From F-183 sp964627455 (GTDB lineage Bacteria; Acidobacteriota; Terriglobia; Bryobacterales; Bryobacteraceae), in NCBI GenBank assembly GCA_964627455.1, contig CAZVKC010000008.1:62001-126000 (forward strand): a DNA stretch of 64,000 nt, written 5' to 3'. The notes below the pieces were generated by a model, which saw nothing but the letters and a program-made list of their open reading frames with translations, ran no database searches and was not told the DNA's origin. Shown one piece after another: positions 1-9,262 of this stretch. The position numbers and the translations under genes were made by a program. Position 1 is the first letter of the stretch; each line of letters starts with the position of its first letter.

Positions 1-1421
1 ACCTTGCTGAGATCGCCACCGGGCAACAGAAGCAGGAACGATTGATTGTTCGCCAGCGTCACGCCGAAGGTCACGTCGCCTTCTTCGGAAACGTAATAAA
101 GCGGCCAACCAAAGAAGCTCGTGACTGTCGATCCAAGCAGGGTGTCGCCCGTGACGACAAGCTTTTGCGGCGCGTTGAAGCCAGTCTGCCGGTATAGCCC
201 ACGGCGCGCGCCATTGTAGGCGGAGAAGTACACCGTATCGTTCGGACCCGCCGCAATCGTGTCGCCGTCGAACGTGGGCAGACCACCGAGTTCCGGCCAG
301 GGGTCGTAGTTGGCCGCCACCTGCCGCGTCGCCGAAGCGTCGGGATTCATCCGGAAGATGCCGTTGTAATTCACTGGCGGATCCCCGTCGCGGAAGTTGG
401 CCTGAAAGACCGTGGAACCGTCGGGGCCGAGCGCGAGGCGCGAATAGCGATGGCTATTGGTGGTGGTGAAGCCGCTGTAGGTCGAGTTCTCCCACACGAC
501 GGGACGAAGGCCATTGCGATCGCCACGCCAGAGGACGTTGTTCGAACCGATCATCGAACCCTGCGCGATGATGTCGCCGCGCCGGTTCATCGAGATGTTC
601 GTGAAGTCGTAGACGTAGGTGCTCTGCGTGATTCCCGGCTGCCCCGCGTACGCGAGCATCGACGGTGCGCCATTCTCGTCGACGAGGCCGATGCCCGAAG
701 ACCAGCCGTTCAACGATGCGAGGAACAGCAGTTGCCCGTTCGAAGCGGTGAACATCTGTCCGTTCTTGTAGCGGAATCGAACGTCCGGCTGCGATTCGGG
801 CCGCAGCACACGTTCAGAACGGTAGTGCTTCGGCGGGCGGATCGTGAGGCGCGCGTTTGCGTAGATCTCGGCCTGGAAACCGGGCATTCCGGTGTTGTAC
901 ACATAGCGCGCGCGAACAATCAGATCGCCTTCAGTGAGCGCGCGAACACGGCCGTTCAGCACACTCGCCGCGTTGCTGTTGAAGCCGACACCGGTGAGGA
1001 CGCTCCATGTTACCGGAACGTTCGCAATGTCCTTGCCTGCCGCGTCCCGAAACGTGACCTTGAATTCCTGCGACTGGCCGACGACCAGGTCGACAGAAGG
1101 CGGTTCGATCGAGACGGAGCCCGGCAGGATCTGAATCTGCGTTTCACTCCAGACGTTGTTGGGCGTGGTCGCTCGAATCCGCACGATGCCGAGAGCCTTG
1201 GGCGTAATCGTGCCATCGGACGCCACCGAAGCGATGGCGTCATTGTTGGACGACCAGCGAAACGTGACGTTCATCATGTTGCCGTTGGCGTCGCGGGCCG
1301 CGGCGCTGGCCTTCAACGTCTCACCGAGCGTGACCCGCGAAGAGGTCGCGGCAATTTCCACGTTGGTCTGCGCGAGCGCGGCTGCTGCAGACGCAATCAC
1401 GGCGAAGAACAGGATCCGCAT
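1..1421 (-). CDS. Secreted protein with bacterial Ig-like domains, 3' end outside window
   Basis: The frame opens with ATG at 1421 and stays open to the window edge, giving at least 473 residues without a stop. It starts with a clear signal peptide (MRILFFAVIASAAAALAQ). Two Ig-like modules of BIG_2 style follow at about residues 20-190; the first carries ASVASDGTITPKALGIVRIRA, which is typical of that family. From about residue 210 the chain reads like a long beta-propeller-type region with phrases such as RLALGPDGSTVFQANFRDG and DTIAAGPNDTVYFSAYNG. The start lies one base after the stop of the upstream DUF1501 gene, so the two are probably translated together. Function is unknown; it is an exported, probably surface or periplasmic, sugar- or protein-binding propeller. 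The frame and signal peptide are clear, the domain naming less so. Confidence 0.8.
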   Translation of the reverse strand, partial: MRILFFAVIASAAAALAQTNVEIAATSSRVTLGETLKASAAARDANGNMMNVTFRWSSNNDAIASVASDGTITPKALGIVRIRATTPNNVWSETQIQILPGSVSIEPPSVDLVVGQSQEFKVTFRDAAGKDIANVPVTWSVLTGVGFNSNAASVLNGRVRALTEGDLIVRARYVYNTGMPGFQAEIYANARLTIRPPKHYRSERVLRPESQPDVRFRYKNGQMFTASNGQLLFLASLNGWSSGIGLVDENGAPSMLAYAGQPGITQSTYVYDFTNISMNRRGDIIAQGSMIGSNNVLWRGDRNGLRPVVWENSTYSGFTTTNSHRYSRLALGPDGSTVFQANFRDGDPPVNYNGIFRMNPDASATRQVAANYDPWPELGGLPTFDGDTIAAGPNDTVYFSAYNGARRGLYRQTGFNAPQKLVVTGDTLLGSTVTSFFGWPLYYVSEEGDVTFGVTLANNQSFLLLLPGGDLSK

Positions 1422-1422
1422 A

Positions 1423-2781
1423 TCAGCCGAACACCTCGGTTACCGGTTCGTACTGCTGATCGATCGCATAGGGCACGTATTCAAACTTGCGGCCCGATGG
1501 CGTATCGGCGATGGACTTCGTCCAGTCGATACCGAGCGCGGAATACACCGTACACGCGATGTCTTCCATGAAGATGGCGCGATCGGTATGCCAGCCCGGC
1601 GTGATCACGCGGTCGCCCTGGGAATCCTTGGCGCCAATCGCCTGACCGCCTTTGACTCCTCCGCCGAGCATCGCCACGCTCATCGCGAACTTGTGATGAT
1701 CGCGGCCGCCCCGAGCATTCAACGGACCGGGCGTGCGTCCGAACTCACCCATGATGACGATCAACGTCTGATTGAAATCGCCGGAAGCCTTGAGATCCGC
1801 GACGAGGGCGCCGAGTCCGCGATCGAGATCGTTGCAGAGTTGGTACATGTTCGGCGCATAGCCGCGATCGAACATGTTCTGGTGCGTATCCCAGCCGCCT
1901 TGCCGCAAGGTGATGAACGCCGCGCCGTTCTTCGATCGCACGGCGTTGCGCGCGATGATCATCTGCCGGCCGATGTCGGTGTTGCCGTACCGCAGGTTGT
2001 CATCGTTCGAGAACTTCAGGGCGTTGGACAAGCCCGGGTCGTACATCATCTTGCGCGCGCCACCGTAGAAATCGGCGTAGGCCGCCATATCCTGGCTGAG
2101 CGGCGTCTTGCGCAAGGGCGCGTCAAGCGCTTCAAGCAGCGCGAATCTCTCGTTGAACCGCGCTTCGCTTTGCGCGCCGAAGAAGTTGTGTTCGAGAGTG
2201 TTGAGTCCACTGGCGGCGGCAGGCGGCATCAACGGAGCAGCCTTGCCACCGAGGAACGCAGCGCCCTGGATGCCCGCGGAATTGAGCGCGACGAACGGCG
2301 GCATCGGTCCCGTGACTCCTTTTTCGCGAGCGACGACGGCGCCCATGTGCGGGGTTTCCGCGGCGAAGGCAGGGTTCGACGGGTGCGCCGTCTGCAGGTA
2401 GAACTGGCCGCGTTCATGCGCCGCTTCCCAACTGGTTACGGACTGCAACAGGCACAAGTCGCCAGTGATCTGCGAGAGCGACGGGAACAGAGAGCGCGAG
2501 AGTACGATGCCGCCGGGATACTGTTGCAGGTCGAGATCCGGCGGATTCCACGGACCATCCTTGGGATCGAAAGTGTCGAGGTGGCTCGGGGCGCCGGCGA
2601 GGTTGATGAAGATGCACGCACGCGCGGATCCGCGAGCCTGCGGCGAGCCCGAGAAGAGCGCGGCTTCACTTTGCCTGGCCGCGAGCAACCCGGCGCCGGC
2701 AGCACTGGTGGCGCGGAAGAGAAAACGCCGGCGGCTGAGAATGTGGTCACCGCCGCAATCGCCCATGTAGATCTTTGCCAT
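1423..2781 (-). CDS. DUF1501 family protein, Tat-exported
   Basis: A 452-residue protein of the DUF1501 (PF07394) family, distant relatives of the sulfatase/alkaline phosphatase fold with unknown substrate. The N-terminus has a short cytoplasmic extension followed by SRRRFLFRATSAAGAGLLAA, a twin-arginine export signal with its hydrophobic stretch. Family landmarks are visible: FINLAGAPSHLDTFDPK near residue 60, GGWDTHQNMFDRG in the middle and IVIMGEFGRTPGPLNARGGR followed by DHHKFAMSVAMLGGGV near the C-terminus. The usual partner, a DUF1549/DUF1553 protein, is encoded 24 bases upstream, and an Ig-like secreted protein starts one base downstream. Assignment to the family is secure; the biochemical role is not known. 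Confidence 0.93.
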   Translation of the reverse strand: MAKIYMGDCGGDHILSRRRFLFRATSAAGAGLLAARQSEAALFSGSPQARGSARACIFINLAGAPSHLDTFDPKDGPWNPPDLDLQQYPGGIVLSRSLFPSLSQITGDLCLLQSVTSWEAAHERGQFYLQTAHPSNPAFAAETPHMGAVVAREKGVTGPMPPFVALNSAGIQGAAFLGGKAAPLMPPAAASGLNTLEHNFFGAQSEARFNERFALLEALDAPLRKTPLSQDMAAYADFYGGARKMMYDPGLSNALKFSNDDNLRYGNTDIGRQMIIARNAVRSKNGAAFITLRQGGWDTHQNMFDRGYAPNMYQLCNDLDRGLGALVADLKASGDFNQTLIVIMGEFGRTPGPLNARGGRDHHKFAMSVAMLGGGVKGGQAIGAKDSQGDRVITPGWHTDRAIFMEDIACTVYSALGIDWTKSIADTPSGRKFEYVPYAIDQQYEPVTEVFG

Positions 2782-2805
2782 TGTCGTGTCTCTCTCTCTC
2801 CGTAC

Positions 2806-4623
2806 CTAGTAGTTGAAGATGAAGTCCAGCTTGTTGAGAAGGGCCCACTGCACGTCTGCGAGCCAGTCTAGACGTGTGCCTTTCTTGCGGGCGAGCACAG
2901 TGGCCACTTCATCATTGGTGGGCATGCGCGAGAGCGTACTGAGGAAGAGTTCCTGAATGGCGCCGGTGTCGGAAGGGTTCGAGAGCGCGACCTTGGCGAC
3001 GCGATTCGACACCCAGTTGGCGGGGAAGGTCCGGCTCACGACCGCCGAATCATTCATGGTGAAGAGCAGTTGGAGCAGCGATGGATCCGCCGTGCGTCCG
3101 ATCGTCCACCAGTCACCGCGTCCGAACAGGTTCATGAAATTGACGATCGTGCCGCTCGAGCGAGGCTCTGTCGGATCCGGAAGCTGATTCGCGTACTGCA
3201 AAGGCTTGTCGAAGCCGAAGACCTCCATCGGCGTCACCGTATCGGTGGCGATGCTGATGGCGTCCCACATCTCTTCAGCAGCGAGACGGCGGGGTTGATG
3301 TTTGGCGAAATAGCGCGTGTATTCGGGACGCCACTGTCCGTCGTAACGGCTCGAGAGCTGGTATGCCGAGGAGTTCGCGAGCAGTCGCAGAACTTCCTTC
3401 ACGCTGTAGTTGTTGGCGACAAAGTAGTCGGCGAGGCTGTCGAGCAACTCGGGGTGCGTCAACTGCATCGGCCAATCCTTGGGAGGCTTGGATGGATCGA
3501 CGCGGGCGAGATCCCAACCATCGGCGGGATCCACCAGGCCGTAGCTGAACATTGCGGCCCAGAGGTAGTTCACAGTCGCGCGCGCAAACTGCCGGTCGTT
3601 CGTGAGGATTCGCGCGAGTTCTTTGCGCCACTCGCCGGACTTCGGCTGCTCGCCAGTGAAGATCCACTGCGGCGTGTATGGTCCTCCATTGCGCACCGGC
3701 CGGGGACCTGGATTGTTGGGATCAACGGACGACGAGTACGCGCCCGAGGGCCGGTCGACCAGGAAGAACCGCGCCCGCTGGCCGAAGCCATCGACATTCA
3801 ACCGCTGATATGACGTGCGCGAGAAGAACGCCGACATGCCCCAGAATTCGCGCCGGCGGCGCTGCGACATATACAGGTTGATTTGTTCCAGATGTCCGCG
3901 GCCGTCGTGACACGAGATGCACTCGGTCTTGAGTCCGAGCAGCCGCGTCGTCGCGCGATCGGTGGCCGTGTCCCAGGTGTCCTGCATCGGATCGCCATCC
4001 TGCCATGCACGGATGAGAAAGTTGGCGGGTCCGCTGGCATCCGCGTCGCCCGAGGCGGTCAGCATTTCGGTCACGACGTCTTTGTAGGAACGATCCTGGC
4101 GGATGAAATCCTGCAGGAAGCGGTGGAAGAGGTTGCGTCCCTGGAGGCCGATGTAGTTGTAATAACCGCTCGTCACCTGAAAGCGGTTCGCAAAGAAGAG
4201 CGTCCACTGATCGACGTAGGCGGAAGAGGCGAGCAGTTCATCGACGAGCTTCGCGCGCTTGTCAGGGCGGGTGTCATTCTGCAGGAACTGCCGTGCCTGT
4301 TCGGGAGTCGGAATGCGGCCGGTGAGGTCGATGTAGACGCGGCGCAGGAACTCCTCGTCGGATGTCTGCGGGGCCGCAACCACGCGGTCCTGGTCCATCT
4401 TGTCGAAGATGTAGTTGTCGACAAAGTTAGCGCGAGCGGCGGGGTTCGCGATTTTGCCGGCCTTGGCGCGCCGGACGCTGGCCGAATATTGCGCCGCAAG
4501 TTGATCGAGTTCGAGAGAGCGGTTGAGTTCCGTGCGTTCCGCCTGCGGGTAGGCAGGACAATTCGTGTCCTGTGCGACGACGGGCAACGCCGCGAGGACA
4601 ACAGCAAGGATAGGGATGCGCAT
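2806..4623 (-). CDS. DUF1549/DUF1553 (PSCyt2/PSD1) secreted protein
   Basis: A 605-residue exported protein starting with a signal peptide (MRIPILAVVLAALPVVAQ). The DUF1549 (PSCyt2, PF07583) part follows, with EFLRRVYIDLTGRIPTPEQA and LVDELLASSAYVDQWTLFF, then a CISCH motif (CxxCH, possible covalent haem site) around residue 240, and a C-terminal DUF1553 (PSD1, PF07587) part with RQFARATVNYLWAAMFSYGLV and HPELLDSLADYFVANNYSVK. These families are abundant in Planctomycetes and Acidobacteria and nearly always sit beside a DUF1501 gene, as here. This copy lacks an N-terminal PSCyt1 cytochrome domain, unlike the homologue at 44569. A periplasmic redox or polymer-processing function has been supposed for the family but is unproven. 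Confidence 0.92.
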   Translation of the reverse strand: MRIPILAVVLAALPVVAQDTNCPAYPQAERTELNRSLELDQLAAQYSASVRRAKAGKIANPAARANFVDNYIFDKMDQDRVVAAPQTSDEEFLRRVYIDLTGRIPTPEQARQFLQNDTRPDKRAKLVDELLASSAYVDQWTLFFANRFQVTSGYYNYIGLQGRNLFHRFLQDFIRQDRSYKDVVTEMLTASGDADASGPANFLIRAWQDGDPMQDTWDTATDRATTRLLGLKTECISCHDGRGHLEQINLYMSQRRRREFWGMSAFFSRTSYQRLNVDGFGQRARFFLVDRPSGAYSSSVDPNNPGPRPVRNGGPYTPQWIFTGEQPKSGEWRKELARILTNDRQFARATVNYLWAAMFSYGLVDPADGWDLARVDPSKPPKDWPMQLTHPELLDSLADYFVANNYSVKEVLRLLANSSAYQLSSRYDGQWRPEYTRYFAKHQPRRLAAEEMWDAISIATDTVTPMEVFGFDKPLQYANQLPDPTEPRSSGTIVNFMNLFGRGDWWTIGRTADPSLLQLLFTMNDSAVVSRTFPANWVSNRVAKVALSNPSDTGAIQELFLSTLSRMPTNDEVATVLARKKGTRLDWLADVQWALLNKLDFIFNY

Positions 4624-4649
4624 GGCCTATCCGGTTAGAATAACAAAGC

Positions 4650-5231
4650 TTATCGAAGCAAACGATTGAGGCGGTCGAGGTCTGCCTTCGAAATTCCCGA
4701 ATGAGCAGGGATGTCGGCGCGGCCGGACAGTTTGCGGCGATAGCGGACGAAATACTCGACAATGTCGCCGCCGAAACCGAAACTGTACATGATGTCGTTG
4801 AAATCGGCGGTGTGGCCGAGTCCCAGAGCATGGCCGGATTCATGCAGGCAGGTGAGGTACACGATCGCGTCGCGCAACAGCGGATCTTTCTTTGCCGCCG
4901 CGGCTATGTCGTCGCCGAGTCCGTCCATCTCGGGTCGAACGTACAACTCCGCCCCGCGCTTGCCGCGGACGACGATCGGCCGGGCCTCGCCGTACAGGCC
5001 GGTTCGTTGCGATACCCAATATACCCGGATATGAGCGTCCGACTTCGAAGCCGCCTTCGTGAATTTGAGGACTGCATCGCCGGCCGACTTCTGCCATGCC
5101 TGCAGCGCCCATTCGGCGAGTTCCGGATCAGAAGGCTTACAGGCGGATTGCGCGGGATCGCAGGGTTCGATCCAATACGCGTAGTCGGCAGCAGTGAGAA
5201 CGGAAGCGATCGCCAGCGCCGCGAGCATCAT
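4650..5231 (-). CDS. Matrixin-like zinc metalloprotease, secreted
   Basis: A protein of 193 residues when started at ATG 5231, which overlaps the cysE stop as ATGA. The longer open frame upstream lies inside cysE and is rejected. The N-terminus is a short signal peptide (MMLAALAIASVLTA). The zinc signature HESGHALGLGH lies at residues 130-140 and a Met-turn (IMYS, Met148) follows at the expected spacing, so this is a metzincin of matrixin/M10 type. The preceding domain is short, with no obvious prodomain cysteine switch. A Cys pair near residues 24 and 31 could form a disulfide. It is translationally coupled to cysE without an obvious functional link. The fold class is confident, the substrate unknown. 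Confidence 0.88.
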   Translation of the reverse strand: MMLAALAIASVLTAADYAYWIEPCDPAQSACKPSDPELAEWALQAWQKSAGDAVLKFTKAASKSDAHIRVYWVSQRTGLYGEARPIVVRGKRGAELYVRPEMDGLGDDIAAAAKKDPLLRDAIVYLTCLHESGHALGLGHTADFNDIMYSFGFGGDIVEYFVRYRRKLSGRADIPAHSGISKADLDRLNRLLR

Positions 5232-5887
5232 GTATTTTCGAGAACCCGTTCCGCGGCCATCGTGCGAACCATCTCTTCGAGTTCGCGGATCCGGCCACTG
5301 AGTTCCTCGATGGCCTGCATTTCGGGATCCGGCAATTTGCCGTGCTCGAGTTGCTGCGTCACGGCTTCGGTGTTGCGGGTCTTGACGATGCGGCCCGGGA
5401 TACCGACAACGGTCGCATTGTCGGGCACGGAGTGGACGACCACGGATCCTGCGCCGATCTTGACGCAATTGCCGATGTTGATATTGCCCAGCACCTTGGC
5501 GCCGCCGCCAACCACCACGTGATTGCCCAGGGTCGGATGGCGCTTGCCTTTGTCTTTGCCTGTGCCGCCGAGAGTGACGCCCTGATAGATCAGCACGTCG
5601 TCTCCGATTTCCGCGGTTTCACCGATGACGACGCCCATGCCGTGATCGATGAAGAAGCGCCTGCCGATGGTCGCGCCGGGGTGGATCTCGATGCCGGTCA
5701 TCCAACGGGCAAATTGAGAGATGACGCGCGCAGCAAGAAACCAGCGGCCTTTGTACAACCGATGCGCCACCCGATGCAGCAGAATCGCATGAAAACCGGG
5801 ATAACACAGAACGATCTCCAGGACGCTTTTCGCGGCTGGATCTTCGCGGAAGATCGTGTCTACCTGTTCCCGGATATTAGCCCACAT
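5228..5887 (-). CDS. cysE: Serine O-acetyltransferase
   Basis: A 219-residue CysE that would acetylate L-serine with acetyl-CoA to O-acetylserine, the first step of cysteine synthesis, in the cytoplasm. The N-terminal helical part (REDPAAKSVLEIVLCYPGFHAILLHR) is followed by a left-handed beta-helix of hexapeptide repeats. Within it sit the catalytic and binding segments HPGATIGRRFFIDHGMGVVIGE and YQGVTLGGTGKDKGKRHPT. After residue 170 a charged helical tail follows (PEMQAIEELSGRIRELEEMV). It is the first gene of a minus-strand run and diverges from the lipoprotein at 5922 with only 34 bases between the starts, which must hold both promoters. Confidence 0.96.
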   Translation of the reverse strand: MWANIREQVDTIFREDPAAKSVLEIVLCYPGFHAILLHRVAHRLYKGRWFLAARVISQFARWMTGIEIHPGATIGRRFFIDHGMGVVIGETAEIGDDVLIYQGVTLGGTGKDKGKRHPTLGNHVVVGGGAKVLGNINIGNCVKIGAGSVVVHSVPDNATVVGIPGRIVKTRNTEAVTQQLEHGKLPDPEMQAIEELSGRIRELEEMVRTMAAERVLENT

Positions 5888-5921
5888 GCAAAGTCCTATT
5901 ATCTCGCGTTACGCTATCGCC

Positions 5922-6383
5922 ATGCGGACACTGATGGTGGTGGCGACGTTCCTGCTGCTGATTGGATGCGGAGAAACCAAAGAGGATGCAAAGGGAAAAG
6001 CGAAGGGTCCAACGACCACTGCCCCCGCGGATCCGATCTCACGGCCGGCCCCAACCAACGGCAAGATCCACTCGCTCGCAAAGTACATCGAGATTTCCGG
6101 CTACCGCCTGGCGGAATCCAAGGCCGGAACGCTCAAGATCAAAATGAACGTGGTGAATCATTCCGGCGCCGATCTCGGCGAGTTGCCGATGAAGATCCGT
6201 CTCTATGCCGCCGGCGCGAAACCTGAGGATCCGTCTCTTGCGGAATTCGACATCAAGGTTGCGTTGGGACCTGAGGAATCCAAACAGGTCGAGACCGCCA
6301 TTCCAACCAAACTACGGCTGTACGAACTGCCCGACTGGCAGTTCCTGCGCTGCACGTTCGAGATCACAGCCGCGGCTTCGTAG
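5922..6383 (+). CDS. Small lipoprotein of unknown function
   Basis: Started at ATG 5922 this is a 153-residue protein with a lipoprotein signal (MRTLMVVATFLLLIGCGE), the lipobox Cys being at residue 17. An upstream in-frame start at 5856 would overlap cysE on the other strand and spoil the signal peptide. After a Lys/Thr/Pro-rich linker of about 30 residues comes a compact beta-rich domain with KIHSLAKYIEISGYRL, VVNHSGADLGELPMKIRLYA and VALGPEESKQVETAI. This looks like the Ig-like fold of proteins that compare conserved modifications of secreted chains (FxLyD or DUF2393-like), but I cannot name it firmly. It converges with the M19 dipeptidase gene, leaving 3 bases between stops. Confidence 0.8.
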   Translation: MRTLMVVATFLLLIGCGETKEDAKGKAKGPTTTAPADPISRPAPTNGKIHSLAKYIEISGYRLAESKAGTLKIKMNVVNHSGADLGELPMKIRLYAAGAKPEDPSLAEFDIKVALGPEESKQVETAIPTKLRLYELPDWQFLRCTFEITAAAS

Positions 6384-6386
6384 CCA

Positions 6387-7589
6387 CTACTTCGAAGCTG
6401 CGGACACCTTCTCCGCCGCACGCATCACCCGCAGCAAATTGCCGCCGAGGATCTTGCGAACATCGCCGGCGCTGTAGCCACGCTCGAGCAACGCGCGCGT
6501 GATGTTGGGATACTTTGAGACATCCTCGAGTCCGGTTGGGACACACCCGATGCCGTCGTAATCGCTGCCGATGCCGACCGCATCCACCCCGGCGATTTTG
6601 ACGACGTGGTCGATGTGGTCGATCACCTGATCGAGCGTCGCGGGGACGGTATTCCGGCTCATCTCCGCCATCATCTTGCGCAATTCCTCGCCAGTGCGTG
6701 GCGCAGGATTCATGGGACGCATGGCGCGCGACGAGTCCGCGGACTTCTGCGAAATGAATTCGCAACCGAAGTTGATCTGGATGAGTCCACCCTTCTTCGC
6801 CATGGCGACGATCATTTCGTCGGTCATGTTGCGCGGGATGTTCGAGATCGAGCGGCAGGACGAGTGCGATGCGAAGACCGGCGCCTTGCTTGCCTCCAGG
6901 GCGTCCCAGAACGTCTTGTCGGAAACGTGCGAGATATCGACCAGCATGCCGAGACGGTTCATCTCGGCCACCACCTGCTTTCCGAACGCCGTCAGTCCGG
7001 GAGCCTTGCCTTCCGGTCGCGTGACGTCGCCTGAGGAATCCGCCCAGTTGTTGGTGTTCGAATGCGTCAGCGTCATGTAGCGGATGCCGAGCGCGTAATA
7101 GTCGCGCAACAAGCGCAGGCTGTCTTCGATCGCGTGCCCGCCTTCGATCCCCATTAAAGCGGCGATCCTGCCTTGCTTATGTGCGCGCTCGATGTCATCC
7201 GCGCTGGCGGCGAAGGCAAAGGTCTCGGGATACTTCGCAATGATGTCGTGCCGGACCGTGTCGATCATCTGCAGTGTGCGGTTCGCCGAACGGTTGTCGC
7301 GCGCGTAGCTGCCTGCCACGTAGACTGCGAAGAACTGCGCGCCTACGCCGCCTGCCTTGAGACGCGGGATGTCCGTGTGTCCATCCGGCGACGCCTTGCC
7401 GATATCGAAACCATCGACGGTCCGGCTCGTCACGTCGTTGTGGCTGTCGACCAGGATCGCGGACGCGTGAACCTTCTTCACCTCCGCGTCCGATATCTGG
7501 CGTTTCTGCCGCTGCGGCTGGGCGGATAAGGGAAACAACAACAACGCAATGAGAACGAAAGTCTTCGGCATCAGGATCGAGGCTATCAT
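6387..7589 (-). CDS. Membrane dipeptidase (peptidase M19), secreted
   Basis: Zinc-dependent dipeptidase of the renal dipeptidase family, about 400 residues from ATG 7589, which overlaps the upstream stop as ATGA. A second Met at 7571 is possible. The signal peptide is MPKTFVLIALLLFPLSAQ. Metal and active-site landmarks are LVDSHNDVTSR near residue 50, MGIEGGHAIEDSL, LVDISHVSDKTFW, VFASHSSCRSISNIPRNMTDE and VGIGSDYDGIG near the C-terminus, in the order known for the family. Such enzymes cleave dipeptides, including those with a D-residue. It is the last gene of an overlapping operon with two S41-like proteins and a DinB-like protein, suggesting periplasmic peptide breakdown or peptidoglycan turnover. 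Confidence 0.93.
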   Translation of the reverse strand: MIASILMPKTFVLIALLLFPLSAQPQRQKRQISDAEVKKVHASAILVDSHNDVTSRTVDGFDIGKASPDGHTDIPRLKAGGVGAQFFAVYVAGSYARDNRSANRTLQMIDTVRHDIIAKYPETFAFAASADDIERAHKQGRIAALMGIEGGHAIEDSLRLLRDYYALGIRYMTLTHSNTNNWADSSGDVTRPEGKAPGLTAFGKQVVAEMNRLGMLVDISHVSDKTFWDALEASKAPVFASHSSCRSISNIPRNMTDEMIVAMAKKGGLIQINFGCEFISQKSADSSRAMRPMNPAPRTGEELRKMMAEMSRNTVPATLDQVIDHIDHVVKIAGVDAVGIGSDYDGIGCVPTGLEDVSKYPNITRALLERGYSAGDVRKILGGNLLRVMRAAEKVSAASK

Positions 7590-9262
7590 TGCGGCGTCAG
7601 CAGGCTCAACGCGGCGCGCGTAAACGACTCGACAAACGGAGCCCCGCGCAAGCGATAATTCTGCATCGTCATGAAGTCCTCGACGAATTCCGGATGCACG
7701 CCTGTGCTTTCGACATAAGCGCTGTCCGGGTATCCGGGACTCGTCACCGGACCTGCACGCGTCATCATCGAGTCTTTGATGTAGACGGTCATCTCGGTGT
7801 ACGCGGGACCCAAGACCGAAATCCCAGTGCCCAACACGCCGCGCGTGCGGTCGCCGAACTGCTTCGCGATGCCCGCATCCTTGATCGTGGCGGCGAAAAA
7901 GTCCGAGGACAGATCGTCGGTCACCAGCAGGATCGGCTTGGTGTAGGCGACCAGGCGGCCGTTGCGATCCGTCACCGGTGCGCGGTCGATCGTCGTGCCA
8001 CACAGAGGCAGCGGACCCGTGCGGCCGCGGTTCTCCGAATACGCCGTGCGCAGGTCATTGAGGATCGCCTGCAAACCCGCGATCGTATCGTCGTCGGCGC
8101 CGTTCTCGAAGGCGCTCTCGACGGCTTGCTCGAAGTTGATGACGGTGGTCCACGTCGCGCGGACCTCGAAGCCGGGCTGCCGGAAGGGCTTGCCGATGAA
8201 CCTCGCCGCGACTCGCTCGGCCGCGCAGATGCTCTGCAGCCGGTCACGCATCTGGTCCACGATCAGCACGTCGGTGTTGTCGTTGAGCCAGGCAATCTCC
8301 GAGTCCAACTGCGCGAACAGCGTGGCCGAATTCGAGAAGGCCGGGATACGAAGCAGGCCAATCCGTTTGCCTCCGGATTCGTACCATCCGGAATAGATCG
8401 CGTCCGTGCGTCCGCGGCCAACGCGAGTCTGGAAGTTCGCGGGAAGCGCATAGAGCGGCGCGAGGTTTCCGATGCCCTGGATCTCAGCCGTCGAACTCTC
8501 AATGTCCGCAGACAACGTGAGCCGCGCCGCCTTGCGCGCAGGAGCGCCGCGATCCAGAGCCGAAAGGAACTGCTCGTGGAACGGGACGCTCGCGTTTTCC
8601 GACGTGAAATCCGGCAGCGGACCTGTCTGCATCGGCGTGCCGTAGGTCACCCAGGGGAGCGTGAGTGTCACGACCGTGCCGTCGGCTTTGCGGATTTCCA
8701 CGCGCGACGTGGCGCCCACCTCGGCCGCATGCGGGTTGTAAAGCTGGCTCCGATACGTGATGGAGTCCATGGACATCCGCCGCGTCGCCTTCGGGTTCCC
8801 GTCGATGGAGTACTTGGCGTAGTCCGCCAGCAGGTCCTCGATCTTGCGCCCATCGATCGACACAACCTCATCGCCGATCGCGATCGCATAGCGCGCGGAA
8901 GGCAACTGCGCACGGTCGATGAACTCAATGATCGCCTTGCCGTCGTAGAGGTCGGCGGTGAAACCGAGGTACGCTTCGAAGTCGGACGGCAATTCGAGGT
9001 AGGTGTTGTAGTCCTTGAGACTCGCCACGTATTCGATACAAATGTCGTGGAACTCGGGATCGCTCTTGGCGTTCCGAACCCGTTCGAGCCACGGCTTGAG
9101 GTCCAGCATGTCGAAACCGAACAGTTGCCGCTTCCATTCATAAGGCGCGTAGTTGCGATTCAGCAGGCTCGACAGATAGGTGAAGTCGTCGATGCGCTGT
9201 TGCATCGAGAGCTGAGCGAATGCCGAGGCCGACAGAAGAAGAAGGGCTCCGAGGATTTTCAT
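7586..9262 (-). CDS. S41-like peptidase paralogue with degenerate active site
   Basis: A 558-residue exported protein (signal MKILGALLLLSASAFAQ) homologous along its whole length to the next gene upstream: both share NYGPYEWKR/NYAPYEWKR, YDGKxxIxFIDRAQLP, a PDZ-like GDEVVSIDGRKIEDLL and SENRGRTGPLPL. In an S41 peptidase the core has a D-x-R-x-N-x-GG stretch and a Ser motif. Here the first is replaced by VDQMRDRLQSI and the second reads DDLSSDFFAATI, two residues shorter than the DEFTASGGDAFAATI of the neighbour. The oxyanion Gly pair is therefore gone, and a Ser remains only by alignment. It may be a catalytically dead partner or a binding protein. Start ATG 9262 overlaps the neighbour stop by 4 bases. 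Confidence 0.82.
   Translation of the reverse strand: MKILGALLLLSASAFAQLSMQQRIDDFTYLSSLLNRNYAPYEWKRQLFGFDMLDLKPWLERVRNAKSDPEFHDICIEYVASLKDYNTYLELPSDFEAYLGFTADLYDGKAIIEFIDRAQLPSARYAIAIGDEVVSIDGRKIEDLLADYAKYSIDGNPKATRRMSMDSITYRSQLYNPHAAEVGATSRVEIRKADGTVVTLTLPWVTYGTPMQTGPLPDFTSENASVPFHEQFLSALDRGAPARKAARLTLSADIESSTAEIQGIGNLAPLYALPANFQTRVGRGRTDAIYSGWYESGGKRIGLLRIPAFSNSATLFAQLDSEIAWLNDNTDVLIVDQMRDRLQSICAAERVAARFIGKPFRQPGFEVRATWTTVINFEQAVESAFENGADDDTIAGLQAILNDLRTAYSENRGRTGPLPLCGTTIDRAPVTDRNGRLVAYTKPILLVTDDLSSDFFAATIKDAGIAKQFGDRTRGVLGTGISVLGPAYTEMTVYIKDSMMTRAGPVTSPGYPDSAYVESTGVHPEFVEDFMTMQNYRLRGAPFVESFTRAALSLLTPQ

Noticed and set aside
1156..2871. A 571-codon plus-strand frame over the DUF1501 gene
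   Set aside because: Antisense shadow of a gene with a Tat signal and all DUF1501 motifs; its composition is atypical and no motif is visible.
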